Shown: positions 36,985 to 46,356 of the stretch, one piece after another
Position numbering within the stretch: the first letter of the stretch is position 1
Layout: the number at the start of each line of letters is the position of its first letter
Notes under the pieces: generated by a model
Seen by the model: only the letters and a program-made list of their open reading frames with translations
Database searches by the model: none
Told to the model about the DNA's origin: nothing
Made by a program: the position numbers and the translations under genes
DNA from: Fervidicella metallireducens AeB
GTDB taxonomy: Bacteria > Bacillota > Clostridia > Clostridiales > Caloramatoraceae
Length of the DNA: 64,000 nt
Direction of reading: 5' to 3'
Assembly (NCBI RefSeq): GCF_000601455.1
Contig: NZ_AZQP01000004.1
Coordinates: 1-64,000 of the forward strand

Positions 36985-37713
36985 TTAAGTTGGTCTTACA
37001 ATTAAATCTGAAAAATCATTGGTTTGGGCATAAAACTGACAGTATTTAAAAAGTCTGTCATCTTCAATTTTCCATGTGTGATTATCTAAATCTGAATCCC
37101 TGACAATGACATAGTCATATTTGTCAGAGGCATATATTTTTACATTTCTTTCGTAACATCTTTTGAGAAATTCCTTTTCCACAAGGTAGGTTCTATTGGA
37201 ATAGCGGATTTTATCAAATATGCTTTTTTTCATGATTAAACTGCCGTCAAAAAGGTTGTAGCTGAACTTATTTTCATTGCCAGGCTTATATATGGTAAGA
37301 AGTTTACTGGATTTAAAATAAACAAAGGAAGTAAACTTACCAATAATATCTACCTCGACAGAATTTAAAATCCCAATGCCATTGGTTAAATAATAAGGGG
37401 AATAATAATCGTCATCGTCAAAGTTAGCTATATATTCATACCTTGCCATTGAAATTCCAAAGTTTCTGCATGCACCAAGGGATTTATTCTCATCAAGTTG
37501 AAAAATACTTACATTTGTATAGTTTAAGGATTTTTTTCTATATGCTTCTAAAGATAAATCATTTTTGTTCAGAATAATTATCAATTCCTTATTTTGATAA
37601 TTTTGTCTTGCGTAATTATCAAAGATGTTGTCTATATTATACTTTTTATTAGTCGGGGTAATAATTGATACACTTCCTGACAAGGCTTTCTTATCTTTTT
37701 TAATGTTATTCAT
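36985..37713 (-). CDS. Glycosyltransferase family 2
   Basis: GT-A-fold transferase of 242 aa. VSIITPTNKKYNIDNIFDNY is the usual N-terminal strand-helix. LGACRNFGISMARYEYIANF precedes the metal/nucleotide motif FDDDDYYSP. The acceptor-side half is short. It is 13 nt downstream of the large DUF11 gene on the same strand and so is probably co-transcribed with it. An enzyme that glycosylates that protein or its layer is a reasonable inference. ATG 37713 is preferred because AAAGGTGA is too close to ATG 37719. Confidence 0.85.
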   Translation of the reverse strand: MNNIKKDKKALSGSVSIITPTNKKYNIDNIFDNYARQNYQNKELIIILNKNDLSLEAYRKKSLNYTNVSIFQLDENKSLGACRNFGISMARYEYIANFDDDDYYSPYYLTNGIGILNSVEVDIIGKFTSFVYFKSSKLLTIYKPGNENKFSYNLFDGSLIMKKSIFDKIRYSNRTYLVEKEFLKRCYERNVKIYASDKYDYVIVRDSDLDNHTWKIEDDRLFKYCQFYAQTNDFSDLIVRPT

Positions 37714-37731
37714 TGACATTCACCTTTGGTT

Positions 37732-39819
37732 TTATTTAGTGTTTATACAAATATCCTGATTATCAACAAAGTGAGCTTTAAATTTTATCAATGCCATGTT
37801 CTCAACAATATTACCATCTTTACAAAAACTAACATCGGCAATATTCACATCATACTTAAAGTCAGTGTTCACTATGTTTATCTCAAGAGGATAACATAGC
37901 TTAATCTCATCTGTGAAATATTTAAAATTTTTCTCCTCATTTAATTTATAGATAATATCCTTTTCCATTAGAAGTGTTACAAGAAGTTTTGAATTACAAA
38001 TAACTTTGCATTTAACAGAATCGATTACATCTGTCAGACATTCAATTACTGCATCGGTATATAAACAAACAGCATTGCTGAAAATGATGTCAGCATCTAT
38101 TTTATATTTTACGATACCGGCAAGAATGTCAAGATTTGTATTACTGCTGCCTTGACTATAGCATAACACCTTTTTATTCATGTGGATATCGTGGACAATA
38201 TCACCATCAGAATTGATTATTACATTTAAAAATTTAGTATAATAACCAGCCTTAGTGAATTTAATGGTATAGGTTCCAGGTTTCAGGTACAGTGTGTAAT
38301 TTTCATCAAAGCTCTGACTTAAAATTTCTTTACAGCTTGAATCATAAACAGTTACAAGTACACCAGTTAGTAACTGTCCCGTACCACATTCTTTAATTTG
38401 ACCTGTTACTTCTATATTTTCAGGAAGGATACTTGGAATAACTTCTATGCCTTCATCTGAAAAGTCAAATTCCTCAATACAAAATGCAGATGCTTTACCT
38501 TTATTAAATATCTGATGACCAGAATTATCAAAGAAACCGCTGAAGGTTAAATCAAGGGTTTCAAAACTATTTCCATATAGAAGATCTAAAGACCAGATAA
38601 TTTTTTTATCATGGAGAATAACCAGCCCATTGGAGGCATTGTAAACTATTGGGGTTTCAAAATTAAAATTACAGTTAATTTCATCTACAATCAATACCTC
38701 TGTTATGTCACATACATTAGTGTTCTCAGCTTTTATTCTAAGTGTCCAGGTTTCTATTTCACAGTTTTCAACTGGGTCAGGACCTATGATTTCTTTAGTA
38801 ACCTGAAGTTCATCTTCAGCCAGGGAGAGAACGCCTTCATCCTGGAATGGAATTCCATCATCAGGACCATTTTGATATTTTACATTTCCAGTATTTAAAA
38901 TTAAATGTCCACAAACTGCTAATTGGGCAGTAAATGATATATCAAGTAGCTGTTTTTCACCTGGGTTTAAGGTGCCTATATTCCAGGTGATAGTTCTAGT
39001 ATTGCTGTCATATGAAGGCCCTAGAGAAGGAACCAGTGTAACAGGGGTAAGGAAATTTATATTGTTATTTAATACATCAGTCAGAATGATATTGTTAACG
39101 GCTACAGTTCCACAGTTTTCTACAGTTATCCTCAATGTCCATGAATCAATATCATCAAGGCATATACTGTCAGGACCAGAAACTATTTCTTTTTTAACAC
39201 AAAGAACAGGCTCACCTATTGGTGGATTAAAAAGGCTTCCGCATATATATTCTTTATTTACCACATTTGGCTGAGTTGAGGTAAAATAGCATAACTTATA
39301 GGTTGAGGATGAAAAATCAAAACCAGGAAATACTGTAGAGTTATTTGGTACCCTAAAATCTAAGAAATAATCTTCGTCAAGGTTTTCAGGATTACCACAG
39401 GCAAAATATTTTCCAGCATCTACAACCCTTACGATATCACTTGAAAGGGGAGGATAATTAAGGCTAAAGGGTACATCATAGGTTATACTGCTTGGAGCAG
39501 TTTCCTTTATAACCTGAAGACGATAATTGCTGCCGCTGGCATTTACTCTGATTGTAAATAAAAGCTGATTAAAATTATTTACAATCTGTACCCCCCATAC
39601 AAATTCCTTTAATTCATAGCTGTTTGGATTAACCTTTATTGGATCACCGTTAAGTCTCATTCTAAAGGCTATCTCTGATGGATTAGGGCTTATTGCAGGG
39701 TAATAGAAAGCAGCATTGCGGGTTAAATCTCCAACAATATCAACCCAGCATGGATGTTCATTTCTTGGCAGTGCTGTAGTAATATAAGTAATCCAGTCAT
39801 TTGGATTTACAGGAAACAT
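37732..39819 (-). CDS. Large DUF11/CnaB-domain spore-surface protein
   Basis: 695 aa without a signal peptide or sortase motif. Layout: a unique N-terminal domain (about 1-200); two DUF11-type repeats (about 205-345 and 345-470, each starting VKKEI/VTKEI...GPD and containing SWTLRI/TWTLRI); a CnaB/carboxypeptidase-regulatory-like domain (about 470-555, VTGQIKECGTGQLLTGVLVTVYD and YTLYLKPGTYTIKFTKAGY); and a Cys-containing C-terminal domain with SPOCS-like strands (about 565-695). A cytoplasmic protein of this type in a spore former fits mother-cell deposition on the spore. AGGAGG precedes ATG 39819. It is divergent from the sugar operon. Confidence 0.75.
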   Translation of the reverse strand: MFPVNPNDWITYITTALPRNEHPCWVDIVGDLTRNAAFYYPAISPNPSEIAFRMRLNGDPIKVNPNSYELKEFVWGVQIVNNFNQLLFTIRVNASGSNYRLQVIKETAPSSITYDVPFSLNYPPLSSDIVRVVDAGKYFACGNPENLDEDYFLDFRVPNNSTVFPGFDFSSSTYKLCYFTSTQPNVVNKEYICGSLFNPPIGEPVLCVKKEIVSGPDSICLDDIDSWTLRITVENCGTVAVNNIILTDVLNNNINFLTPVTLVPSLGPSYDSNTRTITWNIGTLNPGEKQLLDISFTAQLAVCGHLILNTGNVKYQNGPDDGIPFQDEGVLSLAEDELQVTKEIIGPDPVENCEIETWTLRIKAENTNVCDITEVLIVDEINCNFNFETPIVYNASNGLVILHDKKIIWSLDLLYGNSFETLDLTFSGFFDNSGHQIFNKGKASAFCIEEFDFSDEGIEVIPSILPENIEVTGQIKECGTGQLLTGVLVTVYDSSCKEILSQSFDENYTLYLKPGTYTIKFTKAGYYTKFLNVIINSDGDIVHDIHMNKKVLCYSQGSSNTNLDILAGIVKYKIDADIIFSNAVCLYTDAVIECLTDVIDSVKCKVICNSKLLVTLLMEKDIIYKLNEEKNFKYFTDEIKLCYPLEINIVNTDFKYDVNIADVSFCKDGNIVENMALIKFKAHFVDNQDICINTK

Positions 39820-40002
39820 TATATTCCTCCTAAAAAGTTTTCCATATATTATATTATTTTTATTTATGCATTTTGTTACTTAAGTAATATTAGATATTAG
39901 TATTTAATTGTATCTAAAATTAATGTCATATTTTTTAAAAATGAATATTATAAACTGAAAAACACACAAATATTGTTAAGTACATTCATTGGAGGTCTTA
40001 GA

Positions 40003-40875
40003 ATGAAGGGTATAATATTAGCCGGAGGTGCAGGTACAAGACTTTATCCAGTAACAAAGGCTGTATCTAAAAGTCTTTTGGCTGTTTATGATAAACCAAT
40101 GATATATTATCCATTATCAGTTTTACTGCTTTGTGGAATAAAGGATATATTGATTATATCAACTCCTGAAGATATTGGGCATTATAAAAAACTATTATCA
40201 GATGGGGGACAACTAGGTATTAACATAAGTTATGAAATACAGGAAAAACCGGAAGGAATAGGTCATGCCTTTATTGTGGGAAGAGAATTTATAGGTATGG
40301 ATAAAGTAGCCTTAATCTTAGGGGACAACATCTTCTATGGAAAGAATTTGAAAAAATATCTTAAAAGTGGAATAGGTTTAAAAGAGGGTGCCACTGTTTT
40401 TGGATATGAAACCAATACCCCAAAGGACTTTGGGATAATAGAGCTTGATAAAAACGGGAATCCAGTGTCAATTCAGGAAAAACCAAAGTACCCAAAATCA
40501 AATCTTGCAGTTCCAGGGCTATATTTCTATGATAATGATGTAGTAAAGGTAGCATTAGAAACACCAAAATCTTCTCGTGGTGAAATTGAAATAACGTCGA
40601 TAAATAATTATTATTTAACCCTGAAGAAACTGAAAGTAGAAGTGTTAGACAAAAGTATAAAATGGTTTGATACAGGGACACATGAAGGTCTGTTAAATGC
40701 AGCAAATTTTATCAGGAAAGTACAGAAAAGATATAAAAAATATATAGCATCAGTTGAGGAAACTGCATATCTAGAGGGATATATTAATAAAGAAAAGCTT
40801 TGTGAATCAGTCTGGCAAATGAAAAATAGTGAATATGGAAAATATTTAATAAATAAATATTGTGGAAAAGACTGA
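40003..40875 (+). CDS. rfbA: Glucose-1-phosphate thymidylyltransferase
   Basis: Makes dTDP-glucose, 290 aa as usual. The nucleotidyltransferase signature is GIILAGGAGTRLYPVTKAVSK (residues 3-22 visible), followed by YDKPMIYYPLS and the metal-binding LGDNIFYG. ATG 40003 is chosen over 39973 because GGAGGT lies directly ahead and RmlA normally begins MKGIILAGG. First gene of a nine-gene plus-strand operon (40003-47787). Confidence 0.96.
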   Translation: MKGIILAGGAGTRLYPVTKAVSKSLLAVYDKPMIYYPLSVLLLCGIKDILIISTPEDIGHYKKLLSDGGQLGINISYEIQEKPEGIGHAFIVGREFIGMDKVALILGDNIFYGKNLKKYLKSGIGLKEGATVFGYETNTPKDFGIIELDKNGNPVSIQEKPKYPKSNLAVPGLYFYDNDVVKVALETPKSSRGEIEITSINNYYLTLKKLKVEVLDKSIKWFDTGTHEGLLNAANFIRKVQKRYKKYIASVEETAYLEGYINKEKLCESVWQMKNSEYGKYLINKYCGKD

Positions 40876-40910
40876 TATAAGCCTTTATAGCAAAACAGGG
40901 AGGTGAAAAG

Positions 40911-41918
40911 ATGAAAACTTATTTAATAACAGGCGGAGCTGGATTTATTGGCTCAAACTTCATTAAATATATTTTAAAAAAATATGAAGACATAATAATA
41001 ATTAATCTGGATAAAATGACTTACGCAGCTAATTTGAATAACCTTAGAGAAATAGAAAAATCAAGTAATTACGCCTTTATAAAGGGTGATATTTGTAATA
41101 AAAGGGTAATAAAAGATATATTCAAAAATTATGATGTAGATTACGTTGTAAATTTTGCAGCAGAAACACATGTTGACAGAAGTATAAAAAATCCTGGAAT
41201 TTTTACTAAAACAAATATATTAGGAACCCAAACATTACTTGATATTACACGGGAAGCATGGAAAATAAATGAAGGATACAAGGGAGGTAAAAAATATTTA
41301 CAGATATCAACTGATGAAGTATATGGTTCCTTAGGAAATGAGGGTTTTTTTACTGAAAAATCTCCAATAAATCCACACAGCCCATACTCAGCAAGTAAAG
41401 CTTCAGCAGATTTAATTGTAAAATCATATTATGATACTTATAGGATGCCAATAAATATAACAAGATCCTCTAACAATTATGGTCCCAATCAGTTTCCAGA
41501 AAAGCTGATTCCACTTATCATAAAAAATGCTATTGAGAAAAAAGCTATTCCCATCTACGGAAATGGATTAAATATAAGGGACTGGATATATGTAGAGGAC
41601 AACTGTGAGGCAATCGATTTAGTCATAAGAAATGCAAAAGCAGGAGAAATCTATAACATTGGTGCAAATAATGAAAGAAAGAATATATCCATTGCTAAAG
41701 AAATAATCAAAATTTTAAATAAGAATTATGATAACACAATAACAGAAGAACTAATAAAATATGTTGAAGACAGAAAGGGACATGATTTTAGATATGCTAT
41801 TGACGCTGAAAAAATAAAAACAGATTTAGATTGGAAACCAAAAACAGAGTTTACAAAAGGACTTGAGAAAACGATAAAATGGTATCTAAATAATAAAGAG
41901 TGGTATTTTAATTATTAA
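40911..41918 (+). CDS. rfbB: dTDP-glucose 4,6-dehydratase
   Basis: Short-chain dehydrogenase-like enzyme that forms dTDP-4-keto-6-deoxyglucose, 335 aa. NAD site GGAGFIGSNF (7-16), the catalytic STDEVYGS and YSASKAS motifs, and NYGPNQFPEKLIP are all typical of RmlB. AGGGAGGTG precedes the ATG. The keto-sugar can go to rhamnose or, with an aminotransferase, to 4-amino sugars. Confidence 0.97.
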   Translation: MKTYLITGGAGFIGSNFIKYILKKYEDIIIINLDKMTYAANLNNLREIEKSSNYAFIKGDICNKRVIKDIFKNYDVDYVVNFAAETHVDRSIKNPGIFTKTNILGTQTLLDITREAWKINEGYKGGKKYLQISTDEVYGSLGNEGFFTEKSPINPHSPYSASKASADLIVKSYYDTYRMPINITRSSNNYGPNQFPEKLIPLIIKNAIEKKAIPIYGNGLNIRDWIYVEDNCEAIDLVIRNAKAGEIYNIGANNERKNISIAKEIIKILNKNYDNTITEELIKYVEDRKGHDFRYAIDAEKIKTDLDWKPKTEFTKGLEKTIKWYLNNKEWYFNY

Positions 41919-41936
41919 AAAGACTGGGGGGATTAC

Positions 41937-42515
41937 ATGGAGAATTTTAAAATTATGGAAAGTTATATAAAGGGTATATATATAATTGAGCCAACAATAT
42001 TAGAAGACAGCAGGGGAAGTTTCCATGAAGTATATAACTATAATAAATTCAAAAAACTTGGTCTGGATATTCGTTTTGTTCAGGAAAATCAGTCTCATTC
42101 AATAAAAGGAGTTTTAAGGGGGCTGCATTTTCAATTGAAGTACCCCCAAGGAAAATTAATAAGGGTTGTAAAGGGAGAGGTTTTTGATGTAGCAGTGGAT
42201 ATAAGACCAAATTCAGCAACCTTTGGCAAATGGTTTTCTTGTATATTAAATGATGTAAACAAAACCCAGATTTATATATCAGAAGGAATGGCACATGGAT
42301 TTCTTGTTCTCTCTGAGGAGGCTGAATTTGTATATAGCTGTACGGAATATTATCACCCCGAGGATGAAAATGGTATATGCTGGAATGATGACCAAATAAA
42401 AATAGAATGGCCAATAGGGAAGGTAGAAAGGGTAATTCTTTCTGAAAAGGATAAAAACTGGGGTTCATTTCAGGAATATAAAAAACTTATTTATCAAAGA
42501 GGTGATAAAAGTTGA
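41937..42515 (+). CDS. rfbC: dTDP-4-dehydrorhamnose 3,5-epimerase
   Basis: Cupin-fold epimerase of 192 aa. QENQSHSIKGVLRGLHFQ contains the catalytic His region. GMAHGFLVLSEEAEFVYSCT is the other family motif. It may act as the full 3,5-epimerase or as a C3-epimerase, which sequence reading cannot decide. No rfbD reductase follows, so dTDP-L-rhamnose is not the obvious end product here. The stop overlaps the TTG start of the next gene by 4 nt. Confidence 0.95.
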   Translation: MENFKIMESYIKGIYIIEPTILEDSRGSFHEVYNYNKFKKLGLDIRFVQENQSHSIKGVLRGLHFQLKYPQGKLIRVVKGEVFDVAVDIRPNSATFGKWFSCILNDVNKTQIYISEGMAHGFLVLSEEAEFVYSCTEYYHPEDENGICWNDDQIKIEWPIGKVERVILSEKDKNWGSFQEYKKLIYQRGDKS

Positions 42516-43081
42516 TTTCAGGGAACTTAGTAAATCTTGTTGCTCTTGAGAAAGAGCATATAGAGCAGATAAGAAATTGGAGGTCTTCTCCTTCAGTTAA
42601 TAATCTTCTCTTCCAACATGCCTGTATCTCCAGAGAAGAACAGGAAAGATGGTATAAAAAAATACTGGATGACTCTAAAAGTAAATACTTTTCAATAGAG
42701 GACAAAAATAAAAGTTTATTGGGTTTGATTTATTTAACAAAAATAGATTATATAAATAGAAACTCTGAATGGGGTTTTTTTATAGGTGATGAAAGCAAAA
42801 GGAATATAGGCTATGGGGCAGAGGCGGAATTTCTCATACTTACCTATGCCTTTGATATTTTAAATCTCAATAAATTATACTGCTATGAATTTACTTTTAA
42901 CCAGAAGGTAATAGCAATGCACAAACGATTTAATTTTAAGGAAGAAGGAATACTAAGAAAGCACGTATATCATAATGGAAAATATGAGGATGTTTTAATT
43001 ACCAGCATTTTAAAGGAAGAATTTGAATCTGAAAAAGAAAAGTGGGAGATAATTTTCAGAGGCTTTAATAAAATTGAATAA
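42512..43081 (+). CDS. GNAT-family acyltransferase (RimJ/PseH-like)
   Basis: 189-aa GNAT acyltransferase. LVNLVALEKEHIEQIRNWRS is typical of the RimJ/RimL and PseH group. The acyl-CoA/pantetheine loop reads SKRNIGYGAEAEFLIL, and MHKRFNFKEEGILRKHVY is the usual C-terminal motif. The start is TTG 42512 behind AGAGGTGAT, in a 4-nt overlap with rfbC. By context it probably acylates the amino group that the downstream aminotransferase installs on the sugar. The donor could be acetyl-CoA or the ACP encoded next. Confidence 0.85.
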   Translation: MISGNLVNLVALEKEHIEQIRNWRSSPSVNNLLFQHACISREEQERWYKKILDDSKSKYFSIEDKNKSLLGLIYLTKIDYINRNSEWGFFIGDESKRNIGYGAEAEFLILTYAFDILNLNKLYCYEFTFNQKVIAMHKRFNFKEEGILRKHVYHNGKYEDVLITSILKEEFESEKEKWEIIFRGFNKIE

Positions 43082-43102
43082 AGTTTATAGGGGAGATGTA
43101 TT

Positions 43103-43330
43103 ATGGAGGAATATAAGAAAATATTCGCCAAGGTTCTTAATTTAGATGAAAACAAGGTAAACAATGATATTTCAATGGAAAATACACAAACCTGGGATTC
43201 CTTTGCAAATATATTATTGATAATAGAGCTTGAAAGAGCTTTAGAAATAAAATTTACTATAGATGAAATAGAAAGAATCAAGGATTTTGAAAGTTTAGAG
43301 AAGATAATCAAAGGGAAAATCAAAGAATAA
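43103..43330 (+). CDS. Acyl carrier protein
   Basis: 75-aa carrier domain. The phosphopantetheine Ser lies in TWDSFANILLIIELE (the DS- motif at about 32-33), with the usual helix II and III pattern (FTIDEIERIKDFESLEKII). A second, dedicated ACP in a sugar operon, immediately before an FkbH-type gene, suggests delivery of a specific acyl or glyceryl group and not general fatty acid synthesis. Confidence 0.92.
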   Translation: MEEYKKIFAKVLNLDENKVNNDISMENTQTWDSFANILLIIELERALEIKFTIDEIERIKDFESLEKIIKGKIKE

Positions 43331-43368
43331 AGTCAGTTTAATAACTAGCTTAAAAGGAGGGGGGAAAG

Positions 43369-45177
43369 GTGGAGGAAAAATTAACAGTTTATGATTATAT
43401 AAAGTCATACAAAGACATAGTCAGCGAATCAGAAAAAAATGACGCTGAAAAAGAAAAATTTAAAATTGCACTGTTAGCAAGTTCAACCATTAAAGCTTTA
43501 AAAGAAATATTGTATGTAAAATGCTATAAAATGAATTTAATTTGTGAATTCTATGAGAGCATTTATAACAAATACGCAGAAGACATTTTTAATGAAAAAA
43601 GTGAACTTTATAAATTCACCCCAGACCTAATAATAATCTTTATAGATATAATGTCACTAATTGGGGAGGATTATTATCTGCCATATAATATTACAGTGGA
43701 AGAAAGAGAGAAGCAAATTAACAGCAAACTCCATGAATTAACAATTATGATTGAAAAATTAAAGAAAAACCTGTCTTCAAAAATCATAGTACACAACTTC
43801 TGTGTACCCACATTTTCACCATTAGGAATATTAGAAAGCAAAGAAGAATTTGGATTTATTGAATCAATTGAAACTTTAAATTTTCACCTTAGAGAAAAAT
43901 TTAAAAAGGATAAGCAAGTCTTTATATTTGATTTCAATTCATTTTGTTCCAAAATAGGTAAAGAAAATGTTTTAGATTATAATTTACTTTACTCAGTTGA
44001 TTTAAAAGTATCGATACATCATTTTCCAGAGCTTTGTGAGGAATATCTAAGCTATATTAAACCATTAAAATCAAAGATAAAAAAATGCATTGTTCTGGAT
44101 CTGGATAACACACTTTGGGGTGGAATTGCAGGAGAAGATGGACTGGAAGGAATTAATCTTGGACCAACATCAACAGGCAGGGTATATTTAGATTTTCAAA
44201 AATATCTACTTTCATTAAATAAAATGGGGATAATTTTAGCAATAAACAGTAAAAACAATCCTGAGGATGCATTGAATATTATAAGAAATCACCCATATAT
44301 GGTTCTTAAAGAGGATAATTTTTCTGATATAGAAATAAACTGGGATGACAAGATTACAAACATGGTGAAAATATCAAAAAAATTAAATATTGGCTTAGAT
44401 AGTATGGTTTTTATAGATGATGACAAGCTTAACAGAGATATGATAAAGAAGGCTTTACCAGAGGTTACGGTGGTTGAACTGCCTGATAACCCTGCTTTGT
44501 ATGTATCCACTTTAATCAACCTGAAGGAATTTAATAGCTTTTATCTTACTGAAGAGGATGTAAAGAAAAGTAAGATGTATGAAGAACAAAGAAAAAGAGA
44601 GGAATTTAAAAAGGATTTTAATGATATAGATGAATATTTGAAGGAGCTTAACATTGAAGTTACGATTGATTGTGTAAATAAATTAAATCTGGCAAGAATA
44701 GTACAGCTGACTCAAAAGACAAATCAGTTTAATCTCACAACAAAAAGATATACACAGGAGGCAATAGAGGCTTTGATAAAAAATGGAAACTATTTGATTT
44801 TTAGTGCGAAGGTCAGGGATAAATTTGGTGACAACGGAATTACTGGAGTTGTTATTCTTGAGAAAAATCCTGGAGAGTGGAGAATAGATACTTTTTTATT
44901 AAGCTGCAGAGTTATTGGAAGAAAAATAGAAAAGGTTATGCTGGCATATATAGTTGAAAAGGCAAAATCTGAAAATATAGCTAAAATTATCGGTGAATAT
45001 ATACCAACTGAAAAAAATACTCTGGTTAAGGATTTTTATAAAGACAATGGATTCCTTTTTATAGGGGAAAAGGAGAAAAAACAAATATGGGAACTGAAAA
45101 TAAATTCTAATATTAACGTTGAAACAGCATCTTTTATAAAGGTTATAGATAAAACAAGGGAGCTGGACTTAAAATAA
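43369..45177 (+). CDS. FkbH-like HAD-family (HAD-IIIC) protein
   Basis: 602 aa. Residues 1-235 form an SGNH-like N-terminal domain. The HAD domain has VLDLDNTLWGG (242-252), with nucleophile Asp, and VFIDDDKLNRDM as motif IV. A C-terminal GNAT-like domain (about 450-590, TQKTNQFNLTTKRYT) follows. FkbH proteins take 1,3-bisphosphoglycerate, dephosphorylate it and load glyceryl onto an ACP thiol; the adjacent ACP fits this. Use of the glyceryl-ACP for sugar acylation is inferred. The start is GTG 43369 behind AAAAGGAGGGGGG. Confidence 0.88.
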   Translation: MEEKLTVYDYIKSYKDIVSESEKNDAEKEKFKIALLASSTIKALKEILYVKCYKMNLICEFYESIYNKYAEDIFNEKSELYKFTPDLIIIFIDIMSLIGEDYYLPYNITVEEREKQINSKLHELTIMIEKLKKNLSSKIIVHNFCVPTFSPLGILESKEEFGFIESIETLNFHLREKFKKDKQVFIFDFNSFCSKIGKENVLDYNLLYSVDLKVSIHHFPELCEEYLSYIKPLKSKIKKCIVLDLDNTLWGGIAGEDGLEGINLGPTSTGRVYLDFQKYLLSLNKMGIILAINSKNNPEDALNIIRNHPYMVLKEDNFSDIEINWDDKITNMVKISKKLNIGLDSMVFIDDDKLNRDMIKKALPEVTVVELPDNPALYVSTLINLKEFNSFYLTEEDVKKSKMYEEQRKREEFKKDFNDIDEYLKELNIEVTIDCVNKLNLARIVQLTQKTNQFNLTTKRYTQEAIEALIKNGNYLIFSAKVRDKFGDNGITGVVILEKNPGEWRIDTFLLSCRVIGRKIEKVMLAYIVEKAKSENIAKIIGEYIPTEKNTLVKDFYKDNGFLFIGEKEKKQIWELKINSNINVETASFIKVIDKTRELDLK

Positions 45178-45204
45178 TCAGGTTATATCCAAGGGGATGA
45201 TAAA

Positions 45205-46335
45205 ATGTCAATACAGCTTTTTTCTCCAGTCTTTAGAGTAAATGAATGTCTTGATGAAATAAGAATATGTCTTGAAAAGGGGTGGACAGGACTAGGTTTT
45301 AAAACCAATGAATTTGAAGAAAAATGGAAAGAATACACAGGGTTTAATAATGCTCATTTTTTAAACTCTGCAACAGCAGGTCTTCATTTGGCAGTAAAAA
45401 TATTAAAAATGCAGAATAAATGGCAGGATGGAGATGAAATTATCTCAACACCAATTACCTTTGTATCAACAAACCATTCAATTCTATATGAAAATTTAAG
45501 AGTTGTTTTTGCAGATGTTGATAAATATCTTTGCCTTGATCCTATAGATGTTGAGAGAAAAATAACGAAGAAAACAAGAGCTGTTGTATTTGTTGGATTA
45601 GGGGGTAACATAGGACAATATTTTAAAATAGTGGATATATGTAGAAAATATAACTTGAAATTAATATTAGATGCATCACATATGACTGGAACCAGATTCA
45701 AGGGTAACATTGTTGGAAAGGAAGCAGAAGCTGCTGTATTTTCATTTCAGGCAGTTAAAAATCTTCCCACAGGAGATTCGGGAATGATATGTTTTAAGGA
45801 TAAGGAAAATGATGTTATATGTAGAGAATTAACCTGGCTTGGGATAAATAAGGATACCTTTGCAAGGACAGATGATAAAGGGACATATAAGTGGAAATAC
45901 GATTTAGACTATTTAGGATATAAATATCATGGGAACTCAATAATAGCATCAATTGGTATTGTTCAACTGAAATATGTTGATATTGATAACGCATACAGAA
46001 GACAAATAGCTTCCTGGTATGATGAAAACTTTAGAAACTTCAAAGATAAAATACACCCAGTTCCAGTTACAGAAGGATGTGAGTCTTCAAGGCATCTATA
46101 TATAATAGAGGTCAATAACAGAGATGAACTTTTAGAGGAATTAAATAAAAATGATATATTCCCAGGTGTTCATTACAGAGATAATACAGAATACAAGATG
46201 TATTCCTACGGACAAGGAACATGTCCAATGGCACACAGATTAAGTCAGCGGATATTATCGCTGCCAATGCATTTAAGATTAACTTACAATGATGTAAATT
46301 ATGTATCTGAAAAAGTTATAGAATATGCAAAATAA
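45205..46335 (+). CDS. DegT/DnrJ/EryC1/StrS sugar aminotransferase
   Basis: PLP sugar aminotransferase of 376 aa. LNSATAGLHLAVKI is the cofactor phosphate-binding start. Schiff-base Lys is K185 in FSFQAVKNLPTGDSG (most relatives have H/N-K-x-L-T). HLYIIEVNNRDELLEEL and FPGVHYRDNTEY are typical C-terminal motifs. With rfbAB upstream, a 4-amino-4,6-dideoxyhexose is the expected kind of product; position and stereochemistry are not certain. AAGGGGATGATAAA precedes the ATG. Confidence 0.92.
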   Translation: MSIQLFSPVFRVNECLDEIRICLEKGWTGLGFKTNEFEEKWKEYTGFNNAHFLNSATAGLHLAVKILKMQNKWQDGDEIISTPITFVSTNHSILYENLRVVFADVDKYLCLDPIDVERKITKKTRAVVFVGLGGNIGQYFKIVDICRKYNLKLILDASHMTGTRFKGNIVGKEAEAAVFSFQAVKNLPTGDSGMICFKDKENDVICRELTWLGINKDTFARTDDKGTYKWKYDLDYLGYKYHGNSIIASIGIVQLKYVDIDNAYRRQIASWYDENFRNFKDKIHPVPVTEGCESSRHLYIIEVNNRDELLEELNKNDIFPGVHYRDNTEYKMYSYGQGTCPMAHRLSQRILSLPMHLRLTYNDVNYVSEKVIEYAK

Positions 46336-46356
46336 TCTCAGAGGCAGGTGGTGAAT

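Noticed and set aside
39900-39990. SigE promoter for rfbA (TCATATT near 39926)
   Set aside because: The -35 fits well, but no acceptable -10 lies at the required spacing.
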